Origin: Microbacter sp. GSS18
Lineage (GTDB): Bacteria; Actinomycetota; Actinomycetes; Actinomycetales; Microbacteriaceae
Direction of reading: 5' to 3'
DNA: 64,000 bases
Assembly (NCBI GenBank): GCA_029319145.1
Contig: CP119753.1
Coordinates: forward strand, 806,001 to 870,000
Position numbers and translations under genes: made by a program. Shown one piece after another: positions 1-8,314 of this stretch (positions within the stretch are counted from its first letter, which is position 1; every line of letters begins with the position of its first letter). The notes beneath the pieces are model-generated. The model saw nothing but the letters and a program-made list of their open reading frames with translations, was not told the DNA's origin and made no database searches.

Positions 1-737
1 GCGACGCGCGCAGCGTCCCAGTCCTCCTCGTCGAAGTCCAGACCGGCGGCGGGCGCATCGGTGACCATGCGCGACTTCATCCACCCGTACGAGCGCACGT
101 GCTCGGCCGGGGTCGGGGGCGACCACTGCACGATGCGGTAGCCGGATGCCAGCGTCTGCGCGTCGTCGAGCAGCCGCTCGACGGTGTCGAAGGAGCCCTG
201 CAGATCGAACGCGCTGTTGCGCTCGATCTGTTCGAGGGCGTAGCCGTGCCGAAGGTAGAACCGCGCCGCGTGGTCGTGCGGGATGTGGCCGAAGCCCGTG
301 GGCGCGCTCAGCTGCGGACCGGGCGCGGCCGGGTGCTCGGCCCACGACTGCAGAACGGTCCGCCCGCGATCGCGCGCGGTGCGCTCGACCAGGTCGTAGG
401 CCGCCGAGCCGATGCCGCGCCCTCCGGCCGCGCTGAGCAGCTCGATGAGCCAGAAGGCGACGGTCGAGTCGTGCTCGAGCGGAAAGTCGAGGCCGATGCG
501 GCCGACGACGTCTCCGCGATCGAGCACGATCCACATGCGGCGCTCGGTGTCGGGCGTCGACGGCAGGTACGGAAGCAGCTCGTCGGCCGCGATGGCGTGA
601 TCGTCGTGGCCGGAGATCTCGCGGTACACGGCGTTGCGCACGCGCACCATCTCGAGGTAGTCGCCCGCGTCGGCGGCATCGACGGTTGCGGGGAGGACGA
701 GGGGACGAAGCTCCACGTCGGTGAGGGTGTCAGGCAT
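1..737 (-). CDS. GNAT-family N-acetyltransferase, C-terminus cut by window edge
   Basis: Minus-strand frame from ATG at 737 running off the left edge; at least 245 residues are visible. The product begins MPDTLTDVELRPL and contains the segment AAGGRGIGSAAYDLVERTA (about residues 110-130), which fits the R/Q-x-x-G-x-G/A acetyl-CoA pyrophosphate loop of GNAT enzymes. A later stretch ending RFYLRHGYALEQIERN matches the usual end of such a domain, with about 70 residues of a possible second half following. The family acetylates amines using acetyl-CoA; the substrate cannot be read here. It could be a two-domain GNAT of the MshD type, but the missing end prevents a decision. It lies downstream of, and is separated by a terminator from, the small-ORF unit at 819-1345. 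Confidence 0.85.
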   Translation of the reverse strand, partial: MPDTLTDVELRPLVLPATVDAADAGDYLEMVRVRNAVYREISGHDDHAIAADELLPYLPSTPDTERRMWIVLDRGDVVGRIGLDFPLEHDSTVAFWLIELLSAAGGRGIGSAAYDLVERTARDRGRTVLQSWAEHPAAPGPQLSAPTGFGHIPHDHAARFYLRHGYALEQIERNSAFDLQGSFDTVERLLDDAQTLASGYRIVQWSPPTPAEHVRSYGWMKSRMVTDAPAAGLDFDEEDWDAARV

Positions 738-791
738 GTCCTGAAGTCCGATTCGTTCGTGTGGTCGATGGGGGAGGGTCAGGCCTGGGAT

Positions 792-816
792 CGGGGCCCG
801 CCGGCGGCGGGCCCCG
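792..816 (-). terminator. Intrinsic terminator after the small-ORF unit
   Basis: A perfect 11-bp inverted repeat, CGGGGCCCGCC and GGCGGGCCCCG, with a 3-base loop. It starts two bases past the stop codon of the minus-strand ORF at 819-1070. There is no strong T tract, as is common in high-GC actinobacteria. It separates the small-ORF unit from the GNAT gene. Confidence 0.65.
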
Positions 817-818
817 TC

Positions 819-1070
819 TCAGTGCAGCGGTGCGCGCAGTGCGAGCGACTGCCAGTGCTGCTCGCGTGCTGCTCGGGCGTCGTGCTGCTCGCGGCTGAGC
901 CGATGGCGTGCGCGGTCGGGCTCGGGCCGCGACCGGGCGCTCCACAGCAGCAGGCGCAGACCGATCGCGAAGGCGAAGCGGTCCAGCGCGGACGGACGGC
1001 GGCGGGACGGTCGGTCGGGCAGCTCGCTCGGCAGTGCCGGGCTGCGCTGCGGCGCGATCAGGATGTTCAT
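819..1070 (-). CDS. Small basic protein of unknown function (83 aa)
   Basis: I do not recognise this family. The 83-residue product begins MNILIAPQRS, is rich in Arg, and has one short hydrophobic stretch (FAFAIGLRLLLW, about residues 32-43) followed by a charged Arg/Glu/His-rich tail. Support for a real gene is an AAGGA Shine-Dalgarno sequence 8 bases before the ATG and a perfect hairpin terminator two bases after the stop. It lies 161 bases downstream of the 37-codon ORF at 1232-1345, on the same strand and probably the same transcript. The layout resembles a small membrane-associated or amphipathic basic protein, but no function can be given. Confidence 0.55.
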   Translation of the reverse strand: MNILIAPQRSPALPSELPDRPSRRRPSALDRFAFAIGLRLLLWSARSRPEPDRARHRLSREQHDARAAREQHWQSLALRAPLH

Positions 1071-1098
1071 GATGTCGCTTCCTTGTGGGAGGTGGGTG

Positions 1099-1140
1099 CC
1101 CGGAGCACATGCCGGGCGGTGAGACCGTGCCGCAGCACGG
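1099..1140 (-). promoter_or_regulatory. Two hairpins in the spacer between the small ORFs
   Basis: The 161-base spacer between the 37-codon ORF and the 83-codon ORF holds two short inverted repeats: GCCCGG/CCGGGC at 1099-1104 and 1112-1117, and CCGTGC/GCACGG at 1125-1130 and 1135-1140. They could form an attenuator or an RNA-processing element. This is structure seen in sequence; the role is inference. Confidence 0.3.
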
Positions 1141-1231
1141 AGAGAGGTGCGAGAGCAGCCCGAGGGGCGCTTCTCAGCGGGGGCACGGGGACGTCACGCC
1201 CGGGTGCGGGCAGAGTCCTCCTGTGCGCAGG

Positions 1232-1345
1232 TCAGATGGCGGTGTGAACGCGGCCGTTCTGACGCACTCCGAAGGAGACGGCCCCCGTCGACGTGACGAA
1301 CTCGAGCATCGTGGGAACGAGCTTGTGCGCAGTGTGAATGAACAT
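1232..1345 (-). CDS. Putative small protein or leader peptide (37 aa)
   Basis: A 37-codon ORF, MFIHTAHKLV... ending GRVHTAI, of unknown family. Evidence that it is translated is a full GGAGG Shine-Dalgarno at 1353-1357 with 7 bases to the ATG, plus a promoter (TTGACG-18-TATTGT) about 30 bases upstream of the SD. This is the best SD and one of the best promoters in the first 10 kb. It is the first ORF of a minus-strand unit followed by the 83-codon ORF, and it diverges from smc. It could be a leader peptide controlling the second ORF or a small protein in its own right. Function unknown. Confidence 0.5.
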   Translation of the reverse strand: MFIHTAHKLVPTMLEFVTSTGAVSFGVRQNGRVHTAI

Positions 1346-1383
1346 TCGGAGGCCTCCTTTCTCGACTTCGGTTGCGGGAATGA

Positions 1384-1413
1384 ACAATATCCGCGCGGAT
1401 GACCGGGCGTCAA
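1384..1413 (-). promoter_or_regulatory. Minus-strand promoter TTGACG-N18-TATTGT
   Basis: The -35 element TTGACG (1408-1413) and -10 element TATTGT (1384-1389) are separated by 18 bases on the minus strand, in a locally AT-richer stretch. They lie about 40 bases upstream of the 37-codon ORF. This is a near-consensus sigma-70-type promoter, unusual in a window where most promoters show only a -10 box. Confidence 0.65.
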
Positions 1414-1541
1414 GCCTTTTCTCAGATTCGGCAGCGGACGGGCGTGTCGCCCGATGCGCCCGAGTGTCGGCCCGCCGTGACGGCGACCGCGGAACACTCG
1501 GGTAGCGTAGTGCGGTAATCGATCGGGCGGGGGGCGCGGAT

Positions 1542-4500
1542 ATGCACCTGAAGAGCGTGACGCTCAAAGGGTTCAAATCGTTCGCCCAGCCGACCACGTT
1601 CGCGCTGGAGCCGGGCGTGACCTGCATCGTCGGACCGAACGGATCGGGCAAGTCCAACGTCGTCGACGCGCTCGCATGGGTGATGGGCGAGCAGGGGGCC
1701 AAGACCCTGCGCGGCGGCAAGATGGAGGACGTCATCTTCGCGGGCACCGCGACGCGCGGGCCGCTCGGCCGCGCCGAGGTGCAGCTCACGATCGACAACT
1801 CCGACGGCGCGCTGCCGATCGAGTACACCGAGGTCACGATCAGCCGCACTCTGTTCCGCAACGGGGCCAGCGAGTACGCGATCAACGGCGAGGGGTGCCG
1901 CCTGCTCGACGTCCAGGAGCTGCTGAGCGATTCCGGGCTGGGGCGCGAGATGCACGTGATCGTCGGCCAGGGTCGCCTCGACGCGGTGCTGCAGGCCACC
2001 CCCGAGGACCGGCGGGGCTTCATCGAGGAGGCCGCCGGGATCCTCAAGCACCGACGGCGCAAGGAGAAGACCCTCCGCAAGCTCGAGGCGATGGAGGCCA
2101 ACCTGACCCGCCTCAGCGATCTCGCCGGCGAGATCCGGCGACAGCTCAAGCCGCTGGGTCGGCAGGCCGAGATCGCACGCGAGGCCGCCACGATCGCCGC
2201 CGTCGTGCGCGACGCGAAGGCGCGCCTGTTCGCCGACGAGCTCGTCGCGATGCGCGCTCAGCTCGCCGACTTCACCCGCACCGAACATGAGCGCCACGCC
2301 GAGCGCATCGTGCTCGAGGATCAGCTCGAGCAGGTTCGCGCGAACGTCCAGCGCCTCGAGGCCGAGCAGCGATCCGAGGCGGTGGACGAGGCACGTCGCG
2401 TCGCCTTCGGCCTCGAGCGGGTGCAGGAGCGGCTGCGTGCGCTGTACACGCTGGCCGGCCAGCGGCTGGCGCTGCTGGGCGAGTCGGCGGCCGATGAGGA
2501 CGAGTCGCGGCGGGTCACGGTTTCGCAGGCCATGATCGACGACGCGCGCGGTGAGATCGACACGCTCTCCGAGGGTCTGGGCAGCGCGCAGGACGCGGCC
2601 GCGGCCGCGGCGCGCGAAGTGATCCGCGCGCGCGCCGAGCTCGACGCGCTCGATGTGGACATCGCCGAGCAGAGCGCGCTCGTGTCCGAGCACGACATGA
2701 AGATCACCGCGCTCCGCGGCAGCGCCGAGGCGGCGGCCTCCGCGAAGGCCGCCGTGCACTCGGCCGTCGAGCGGCAGCAGCGCGCCCTCGACGCGGCTCT
2801 GGCGCGCCGAGCCGAAGCGGAGGAGACGCTCGCGGGCGTGGACCCCGACCTCGTTCCCGAGAACTCGTCGGCCGAGCACGCCGCAGCCTACGAGCGCGCC
2901 CAGCGCGACGCGACCGATGCCGAGACGGCGGTGGGCGACCTGCGCGAGCGTCTGCACGCCGCAGAGCGCGAGGTCGAAGCGCTCACGGCCCAGACTGCGG
3001 CGCTCGGGCGCGCCCTCGACGTCAAGAGCGCGGCTTCCGCGCTCATCGCCGACGGCGCGCCGGGAGTGCGCGGCATCGTGTCGGATGCCGTTCAGATCAG
3101 GGCCGGGTACGAGCCGGCCGTCGCGGCCGTCCTGGGGTCGCTGGCCGAGGGCGTTCTCGTCGACGAGTGGGACGATGCGGTCGCCCTGGCGGATGCTGCG
3201 CGGGACGGCGACCTCGGCGTCGTGGACGTCGTGGTCGCGCACGCGGGCGGGGAGGGCCGGCGCACGGAGACGCCGCGCGGTCTGGTCCCGGCCGTCGACG
3301 TCGTGACGGGCCCCGAGGGCGTCCTGCGGGTCCTGCGCGACGTCTTCGTCGCCGAGGACCTCGAGGGGGCACGGGCCGCGGACGACGGACTGGCCGACGC
3401 GGGCATCACGATCGTCACTCGCGGCGGCGAGCTGTGGACGCCCTACGGCCTGCGGGCAGGGACCGGATCGTCGCGCTCCCGACTCGAACTCGTCGCGGAG
3501 CGCGACGCGGCGGCCGAGCGGCGTGACGAGATCGCGGTCGTGGCCGACAGTCTGCGGGCGGCCCTCGAGGAGCGCACCGCGGCGCTGAAGGAGGCGCGGC
3601 AGAGGACCGCGGCGACCTTGGCGACGCTGCGCGAGCACGACGCGGCCCTGGCGGCGCATGCCGAGAAGGTCAATCGCGCCACCGTGCGCCACGAAGCCGC
3701 CGTCGCGGAGTGCGAGCGACTGGCGGCCGGTCTCGCGCAGGCGCAGACCGCGGTCGAGGAAGCGGAAGCGGCGGCGCGGTCGGCGGAGGATCAGCTGGCC
3801 TCGGCGCTCGAGGCGCCGCGGCCGATCCTCGATGCCTCCGCGCGCGACGGTCTGCTCGAATCACTCGAAGCGGCCCGCGACGGTGAGATGCGCACGCGCC
3901 TGGACGTCGAGACGCTGCGCGAGCGCATCCGCGCCGAGGAGGCCCGCGTGGCGCAGCTCGAGCGGCAGCGCGACCGCGAGCGCGAGGCGGCCGCGGAGGC
4001 CGCACGCCGCGCCGTGATCCGGAGGGCCCAGCGCGAGATCGCCGAGGGCGTCGTGGCCCAGCTGCCGGCGGTGCTCGATTCGGCCGACCGCTCCGTCTCT
4101 CAGGCGCGGCTGGAGCTCGCCGAGGCCGAATCGACGCGCACCGCGGTGACGGCCGAACTCGCCGCACTGCGTGGGCAGGAGAGCGGAGTCCGAGAGCGCC
4201 TCGCCGCGCTCACCGAGAGCGTCCACGGGCTCGAGCTGCAGATCCACGAGAAGCGTCTGCATGTGAACGGGCTCCTCGAGCGGTCGCGGTCGGAGCTCGG
4301 GCTCGACGAGGACATTCTCATTTCGGAATATGGACCTGACCAGCCGGTTCCCCGCGATGATGCGCCGGCCCGCGAGGACGGGGCGCTCGCGGACGAGCCG
4401 GCGACGGTGCCGTACGACCGCGCCGAACAGCGCAGGCGACTGCAGGAGGCCGAACGCAAGCTCGGCCGGCTCGGGCGCGTGAACCCGCTCGCGCTCGAGG

Positions 4501-5078
4501 AGTTCGCAGCGCTCGAGCAGCGGCACAGCTTCCTCACCGAGCAGCTGTCCGACCTCACGCAGACGCGCAAGGATCTCCTGACGATCATCGGCGAGCTCGA
4601 CGAGCGCATGCAGTCGATCTTCCTGGCGGCGTTCGAAGACACCCGCGTGGCGTTCGGCGAAGTGTTCCCGATCCTGTTCCCGGGCGGCTCGGGCAGCATC
4701 TCGCTGACCGATCCCGAGAACCCGCTGACGACCGGCATCGAGGTGGCGGTGCGCCCGGTGGGCAAGAAGATCGAGCGGCTGTCGCTGCTGTCGGGCGGCG
4801 AGCGGTCACTGGCCGCCGTCGCCCTGCTGACGGCGATCTTCAAGGCCCGCCCGAGCCCGTTCTACATCCTCGACGAGGTCGAGGCCGCACTCGACGATGC
4901 GAACCTCGGGCGGCTGCTCGGCGTGTTCGAGCAGCTTCGGGAGAGCAGTCAGCTCATCGTCATCACCCACCAGAAGCGGACGATGGAGATCGCCGACGCG
5001 CTCTACGGCGTGTCGATGCGGCAGGACGGCGTCTCGGCCGTCGTCGGGCAGCGCGTGCGCGAGCACGCGAGCGCGTGA
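1542..5078 (+). CDS. smc: Chromosome segregation ATPase SMC
   Basis: SMC forms a ring-shaped dimer that, with ScpA and ScpB, compacts and segregates the chromosome. The 1178-residue product has the full layout: Walker A GPNGSGKS at residues 31-38; long coiled coils rich in Glu, Ala and Arg; a hinge at about 500-650; the ABC signature LSLLSGGERS near 1080; and Walker B FYILDEVEAALDD near 1106. Length matches bacterial SMC. The ATG is 10 bases after a GC-rich segment with no strong SD. ftsY follows after 15 bases, the smc-ftsY order common in bacteria. No disruption is seen. Confidence 0.97.
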   Translation: MHLKSVTLKGFKSFAQPTTFALEPGVTCIVGPNGSGKSNVVDALAWVMGEQGAKTLRGGKMEDVIFAGTATRGPLGRAEVQLTIDNSDGALPIEYTEVTISRTLFRNGASEYAINGEGCRLLDVQELLSDSGLGREMHVIVGQGRLDAVLQATPEDRRGFIEEAAGILKHRRRKEKTLRKLEAMEANLTRLSDLAGEIRRQLKPLGRQAEIAREAATIAAVVRDAKARLFADELVAMRAQLADFTRTEHERHAERIVLEDQLEQVRANVQRLEAEQRSEAVDEARRVAFGLERVQERLRALYTLAGQRLALLGESAADEDESRRVTVSQAMIDDARGEIDTLSEGLGSAQDAAAAAAREVIRARAELDALDVDIAEQSALVSEHDMKITALRGSAEAAASAKAAVHSAVERQQRALDAALARRAEAEETLAGVDPDLVPENSSAEHAAAYERAQRDATDAETAVGDLRERLHAAEREVEALTAQTAALGRALDVKSAASALIADGAPGVRGIVSDAVQIRAGYEPAVAAVLGSLAEGVLVDEWDDAVALADAARDGDLGVVDVVVAHAGGEGRRTETPRGLVPAVDVVTGPEGVLRVLRDVFVAEDLEGARAADDGLADAGITIVTRGGELWTPYGLRAGTGSSRSRLELVAERDAAAERRDEIAVVADSLRAALEERTAALKEARQRTAATLATLREHDAALAAHAEKVNRATVRHEAAVAECERLAAGLAQAQTAVEEAEAAARSAEDQLASALEAPRPILDASARDGLLESLEAARDGEMRTRLDVETLRERIRAEEARVAQLERQRDREREAAAEAARRAVIRRAQREIAEGVVAQLPAVLDSADRSVSQARLELAEAESTRTAVTAELAALRGQESGVRERLAALTESVHGLELQIHEKRLHVNGLLERSRSELGLDEDILISEYGPDQPVPRDDAPAREDGALADEPATVPYDRAEQRRRLQEAERKLGRLGRVNPLALEEFAALEQRHSFLTEQLSDLTQTRKDLLTIIGELDERMQSIFLAAFEDTRVAFGEVFPILFPGGSGSISLTDPENPLTTGIEVAVRPVGKKIERLSLLSGGERSLAAVALLTAIFKARPSPFYILDEVEAALDDANLGRLLGVFEQLRESSQLIVITHQKRTMEIADALYGVSMRQDGVSAVVGQRVREHASA

Positions 5079-5081
5079 CCG

Positions 5082-5087
5082 TAGGCT
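5082..5087 (+). promoter_or_regulatory. -10 box for leaderless ftsY
   Basis: TAGGCT ends 6 bases before the ftsY ATG, so transcription would begin at or next to the start codon. The same TANNNT plus 6-7 base geometry recurs across this window. ftsY may therefore be transcribed independently of smc. Confidence 0.6.
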
Positions 5088-5093
5088 GGAGAC

Positions 5094-5966
5094 ATGGCCG
5101 AGAACTCCTGGTCCCTGGGGCGCGCGCTGCGCGGCATGTTCGTCAAGCCCACGATCGACGAGACCACGTGGGACGACCTCGAGACCGCTCTGCTGACCGC
5201 AGACTTCGGCCCCGACATCGCCGAGCGCATCGTCGACGAGCTCCGCGAGAAGGTCGACCGCTTCCGTACGACCGATCCCCGGGATCTGCAGCGCATGCTC
5301 AAGGAGACCCTCGAGGAGCACTTCGCGAAGTTCGACACGACGCTCAAGCTCACCGAGCGCCCGGCGGTGGTGCTGGTCGTCGGCGTCAACGGCGTCGGCA
5401 AGACGACCACGATCGGCAAGTTCGCGAAGTTCCTGCAGCGGTACGGTCGCTCGGTCGTCGTCGGCGCGGCGGACACGTTCCGCGCCGCCGCCGTCGATCA
5501 GCTCGCGACGTGGGCCCAGCGCGGGGGAGCCGACATCGTCCGCCCCCAGCAGGAGGGTCAGGATCCGGCGTCGGTCGCGTTCCAGACCATCGACCACGCC
5601 AAGCGCACCGGCACCGAGATCGTGCTCGTGGACACGGCGGGACGCCTGCACACCAAGGGCGGGCTGATGGACGAGCTGACCAAGATCAGGCGCGTCATCG
5701 AGAAGCAGGCGCCGATCAGCGAGGTGCTGCTCGTGCTCGATGCGACCACCGGGCAGAACGGCGTCATGCAGGCCCAGGCGTTCCTCGAGCACGCGGGCGT
5801 GACCGGACTGGTCATCACCAAGCTCGACGGGTCGGCGAAGGGCGGATTCGTCCTCGCGGTGCAGGAGAAGACGGGGATCCCCGTCAAGCTCCTCGGGCAG
5901 GGCGAAGGCATCGGCGATCTCACCGGCTTCACTCCGCACGTCTTCGCCGCGTCCCTCGTCGACTGA
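5094..5966 (+). CDS. ftsY: Signal recognition particle receptor FtsY
   Basis: Membrane-associated GTPase that docks the SRP-ribosome complex at the translocon. The 290 residues comprise an N-terminal four-helix N domain (1-85) and a G domain with P-loop GVNGVGKT at 97-104, DTAGR at 180-184 and the guanine-specificity motif TKLDG near 243. The long acidic A domain of E. coli FtsY is absent, leaving a short amphipathic N-terminus (SLGRALRGMF) as the probable membrane contact. It follows smc by 15 bases and has its own -10 box, suggesting a leaderless start. Its partner Ffh is at 9372-10934. Confidence 0.97.
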   Translation: MAENSWSLGRALRGMFVKPTIDETTWDDLETALLTADFGPDIAERIVDELREKVDRFRTTDPRDLQRMLKETLEEHFAKFDTTLKLTERPAVVLVVGVNGVGKTTTIGKFAKFLQRYGRSVVVGAADTFRAAAVDQLATWAQRGGADIVRPQQEGQDPASVAFQTIDHAKRTGTEIVLVDTAGRLHTKGGLMDELTKIRRVIEKQAPISEVLLVLDATTGQNGVMQAQAFLEHAGVTGLVITKLDGSAKGGFVLAVQEKTGIPVKLLGQGEGIGDLTGFTPHVFAASLVD

Positions 5967-6018
5967 CGACGGCGAGTCGGGGTTATGCTCGCGCGGCCGC
6001 TCCTGGTTTCATGGGGGC

Positions 6019-6519
6019 ATGGCGATCGAGCACGACTTCTTCGGACTCCTCGAGTCGGGGCCCGACGGATCGATCTTCTGGTCCGAGAACGTGGAGCTGG
6101 GAGACCAGACCGTGACGGTGGACCTCACCGCGCCCGACCAGGACGACGTGTCCGAGGCCGCGCTCGACGTCGCCGCAGGTCTCATCTCGGCGCTCGAGGC
6201 GATCGACCGCAGCGCCCGCAACGCCATGGTCTCCGAGCTGAGCGACCGCACCAGTGAGGTGACCGAGTACATCCTGCAGCAGCAGGAGCAGCTCGGCGAG
6301 GAGCTCGAGGATCTGCTCGTCGACATCTCCGGCGACGTGCACATCGACGTCATCCGCTCGCTTCAGCTCATGAGCATGACGATCCTCGCCGACGAGCACG
6401 GCGGGGCCGATCCGTTCGCGGTCCTCGAGTACGCGCTGGATCCGGATGCCACGGACGACGTGCTGCTGGTGAACCTCGACTCCGACGGTGCGGTGCTCTC
6501 GGTCACGAGCGCCGACTGA
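6019..6519 (+). CDS. DUF2004-like conserved protein
   Basis: A 166-residue acidic protein beginning MAIEHDFFGLLES. It resembles the DUF2004 family, recognised by the N-terminal FFG-L pattern and the recurring hydrophobic/acidic layout; the biochemical function of the family is unknown. No signal peptide, transmembrane segment or catalytic signature is seen, so it is probably cytosolic. A TATGCT box at about 5983 may serve as its promoter. It faces lipA tail to tail with 19 bases between the stops and no obvious terminator. Confidence 0.65.
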   Translation: MAIEHDFFGLLESGPDGSIFWSENVELGDQTVTVDLTAPDQDDVSEAALDVAAGLISALEAIDRSARNAMVSELSDRTSEVTEYILQQQEQLGEELEDLLVDISGDVHIDVIRSLQLMSMTILADEHGGADPFAVLEYALDPDATDDVLLVNLDSDGAVLSVTSAD

Positions 6520-6538
6520 GCCCCTCGGAGGAGCCCGG

Positions 6539-7564
6539 TCACACAGCCTGCGCGAACCCCCGCTCGACGTGCACGTCCTCGGCGATGTGCGCGAGGTGCG
6601 GCGGGATCTCGCGGCCCTTGGCGAGCATCGACTGCGCCCACAGGCGCCCCGCGCGGTAGGACGACCGCACGAGCGGTCCCGCCAGCACGCCGAGGAAGCC
6701 GATACGCTCCGCCTCTTCTTTGAAGGCCACGAACTCGTCCGGCTTCACCCAGCGGGCGACGGGCAGGTGGCGAGGCGTCGGGCGCAGGTACTGCGTGATG
6801 GTGATGATGTCGGTGCCGGCATCATGCAGATCGTGCAGCGCCTGGACGACCTCTTCGGGCTCCTCGCCCATGCCGAGGATGAGGTTCGACTTCGTGATGA
6901 GTCCCGCGTCGCGGGCGCGGGTGAGCACGCCGAGCGAACGGTCGTAGCGGAACGCGGGGCGGATCCGCTTGAAGATCCGCGGCACGGTCTCGACGTTGTG
7001 CGCGAACACTTCGGGCCGGCTCTCGAACACGACGTCCAGCAGCGCCGGATCGCCGTTGAAGTCGGTGGCCAGCAGCTCGACCCCGGTGCCGGGATTGAGC
7101 GCGTGAACGCGACGCACGGTCTCGCCGTTGAGCCATGCGCCGCCGTCGGGGAGGTCGTCTCGGGCCACGCACGTGATGGTCGCGTAGCGCAGCTGCATCC
7201 GCTGCACGCTCTCGGCGACGCGGCGCGGCTCGTCGGTGTCGTAGTCGGCGGGTTTGCCGGTGTCGATCTGGCAGAAGTCGCAGCGGCGCGTGCACTGCGA
7301 GCCGCCGATGAGGAACGTCGCCTCGCGGTCCTCCCAGCACTCGTAGATGTTCGGACAGCCGGCCTCCTGGCAGACCGTGTGGAGCTCTTCGGTCTTCACC
7401 AGCGAGTGGAGCGCCTGATACTCGGGGCCCATCTTCGCGCGCGTCTTGATCCACTCGGGCTTGCGCTCGATGGGCGTCTGGGCGTTGCGGACCTCGAGGC
7501 GCAGCAGCCGCCGCCCGTCGGGTCCGGTGGCCGGCGACTGTCCGGGCGTGGCGCAGCCGGTCAT
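6539..7564 (-). CDS. lipA: Lipoyl synthase LipA (radical SAM)
   Basis: Inserts two sulfur atoms into octanoyl groups on lipoyl domains. The 341-residue product carries both iron-sulfur cluster motifs: the auxiliary cluster C65-x4-C70-x5-C76 and the radical-SAM CX3CX2C at C91, C95 and C98. The conserved C-terminal RSSYRAG serine motif, which ligates the auxiliary cluster, is near residue 311. The ATG at 7564 overlaps the lipB stop (ATGA), indicating translational coupling. LipB supplies the octanoylated substrate used by LipA. Confidence 0.97.
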   Translation of the reverse strand: MTGCATPGQSPATGPDGRRLLRLEVRNAQTPIERKPEWIKTRAKMGPEYQALHSLVKTEELHTVCQEAGCPNIYECWEDREATFLIGGSQCTRRCDFCQIDTGKPADYDTDEPRRVAESVQRMQLRYATITCVARDDLPDGGAWLNGETVRRVHALNPGTGVELLATDFNGDPALLDVVFESRPEVFAHNVETVPRIFKRIRPAFRYDRSLGVLTRARDAGLITKSNLILGMGEEPEEVVQALHDLHDAGTDIITITQYLRPTPRHLPVARWVKPDEFVAFKEEAERIGFLGVLAGPLVRSSYRAGRLWAQSMLAKGREIPPHLAHIAEDVHVERGFAQAV

Positions 7565-8199
7565 GCCGCGACCCCCGCGTACTCCGTGTCGAACACGCGG
7601 GAGATCGTCGCGACGATGTCGCGCGGCGCGATGTCGGCGCCGATGATCTCGCTGATGGTGGTGACGCCGGCGTCGGTGATGCCGCACGGCACGATGCCGC
7701 GGAAGCCGGCCAGCGTGTTGTCGCAGTTGACCGCGAACCCGTGCATGGTCACGCCCTTCTCGACCCGGACACCGATCGCGGCAACCTTGTCCTCCGAGAG
7801 AGGTCGGCGCACCCACACGCCGCTGCGGCCCTCGACCTGGTAGCCCTCGACCCCGTGCTCGCGCAGGGCGGCGATGAGGAGACGCTCGATGCGGCGCACG
7901 TGCGCGACGACATCGACGGGCTCCGCCAGGCGGACGATCGGGTAGCCGACGAGCTGGCCCGGGCCGTGCCACGTGATCTTGCCGCCGCGGTCCACATCGA
8001 TCACGGGCGTGCCGTCGGTCGGGCGTTCGTGCGGCTCGGTGCGCTTGCCCGCCGTGTACACCGCCTCATGCTCGAGCAGCAGGAGCGTGTCGGGGCGATC
8101 GCCCGCGACGACCTCGGCGTGGACGCGGCGCTGGAGCTCCCACCCGTCCCGGTAGGGGACGTAGGCGGGGGACAGGCCGACGGTCTCGATCGCGAGCAT
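7561..8199 (-). CDS. lipB: Octanoyltransferase LipB
   Basis: Transfers octanoyl from acyl carrier protein to lipoyl domains, the first step of de novo lipoate synthesis. The 212 residues contain [17 protein letters not shown] (72-88), the catalytic Lys at about 138 ([10 protein letters not shown]) and the catalytic Cys at 172 (IVPCGI). I chose the ATG at 8199 because a GGAGGAG Shine-Dalgarno lies 5 bases upstream and the product then starts at the usual family position; the frame stays open further upstream without resembling the family. Divergent from the TetR-VOC gene; couples to lipA by an ATGA overlap. Confidence 0.96.
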   Translation of the reverse strand: MLAIETVGLSPAYVPYRDGWELQRRVHAEVVAGDRPDTLLLLEHEAVYTAGKRTEPHERPTDGTPVIDVDRGGKITWHGPGQLVGYPIVRLAEPVDVVAHVRRIERLLIAALREHGVEGYQVEGRSGVWVRRPLSEDKVAAIGVRVEKGVTMHGFAVNCDNTLAGFRGIVPCGITDAGVTTISEIIGADIAPRDIVATISRVFDTEYAGVAA

Positions 8200-8261
8200 C
8201 CGATCTCCTCCGGGTGGATTTCTGGAACGCGTCCAACAATACGCCACCGGAGCGCGGTGTC

Positions 8262-8280
8262 GGACGCCGCCCCGGCGTCC
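8262..8280. promoter_or_regulatory. Candidate operator between lipB and the TetR-type gene
   Basis: An inverted repeat GGACGCCG / CGGCGTCC (8-bp arms, 3-base centre) lies in the divergent lipB/TetR spacer, about 22 bases upstream of the TACCGT -10 box and thus near the expected -35. TetR regulators commonly bind such palindromes in their own promoter region. The role is inference. Confidence 0.35.
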
Positions 8281-8302
8281 CGCGGTCTGGGCCGTGTGCC
8301 GA

Positions 8303-8308
8303 TACCGT
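8303..8308 (+). promoter_or_regulatory. -10 box for the leaderless TetR-VOC gene
   Basis: TACCGT ends 6 bases before the GTG at 8315. This geometry decides the start in favour of 8315 over the in-frame GTG at 8294, which lies upstream of the -10 box. Confidence 0.55.
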
Positions 8309-8314
8309 GGAGGG

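Noticed and set aside
99..1247. Long plus-strand open frame (382 codons) opposite the GNAT gene
   Set aside because: It lies over a real minus-strand gene, is Arg/Gly/Ala-rich without domains, and runs through the terminator and two minus-strand ORFs. High GC leaves antisense frames open.
1422..3692. Minus-strand frame of 756 codons opposite smc
   Set aside because: It overlaps smc fully, has repetitive Arg/Gly/Leu composition and no recognisable domain. It is an antisense artefact.
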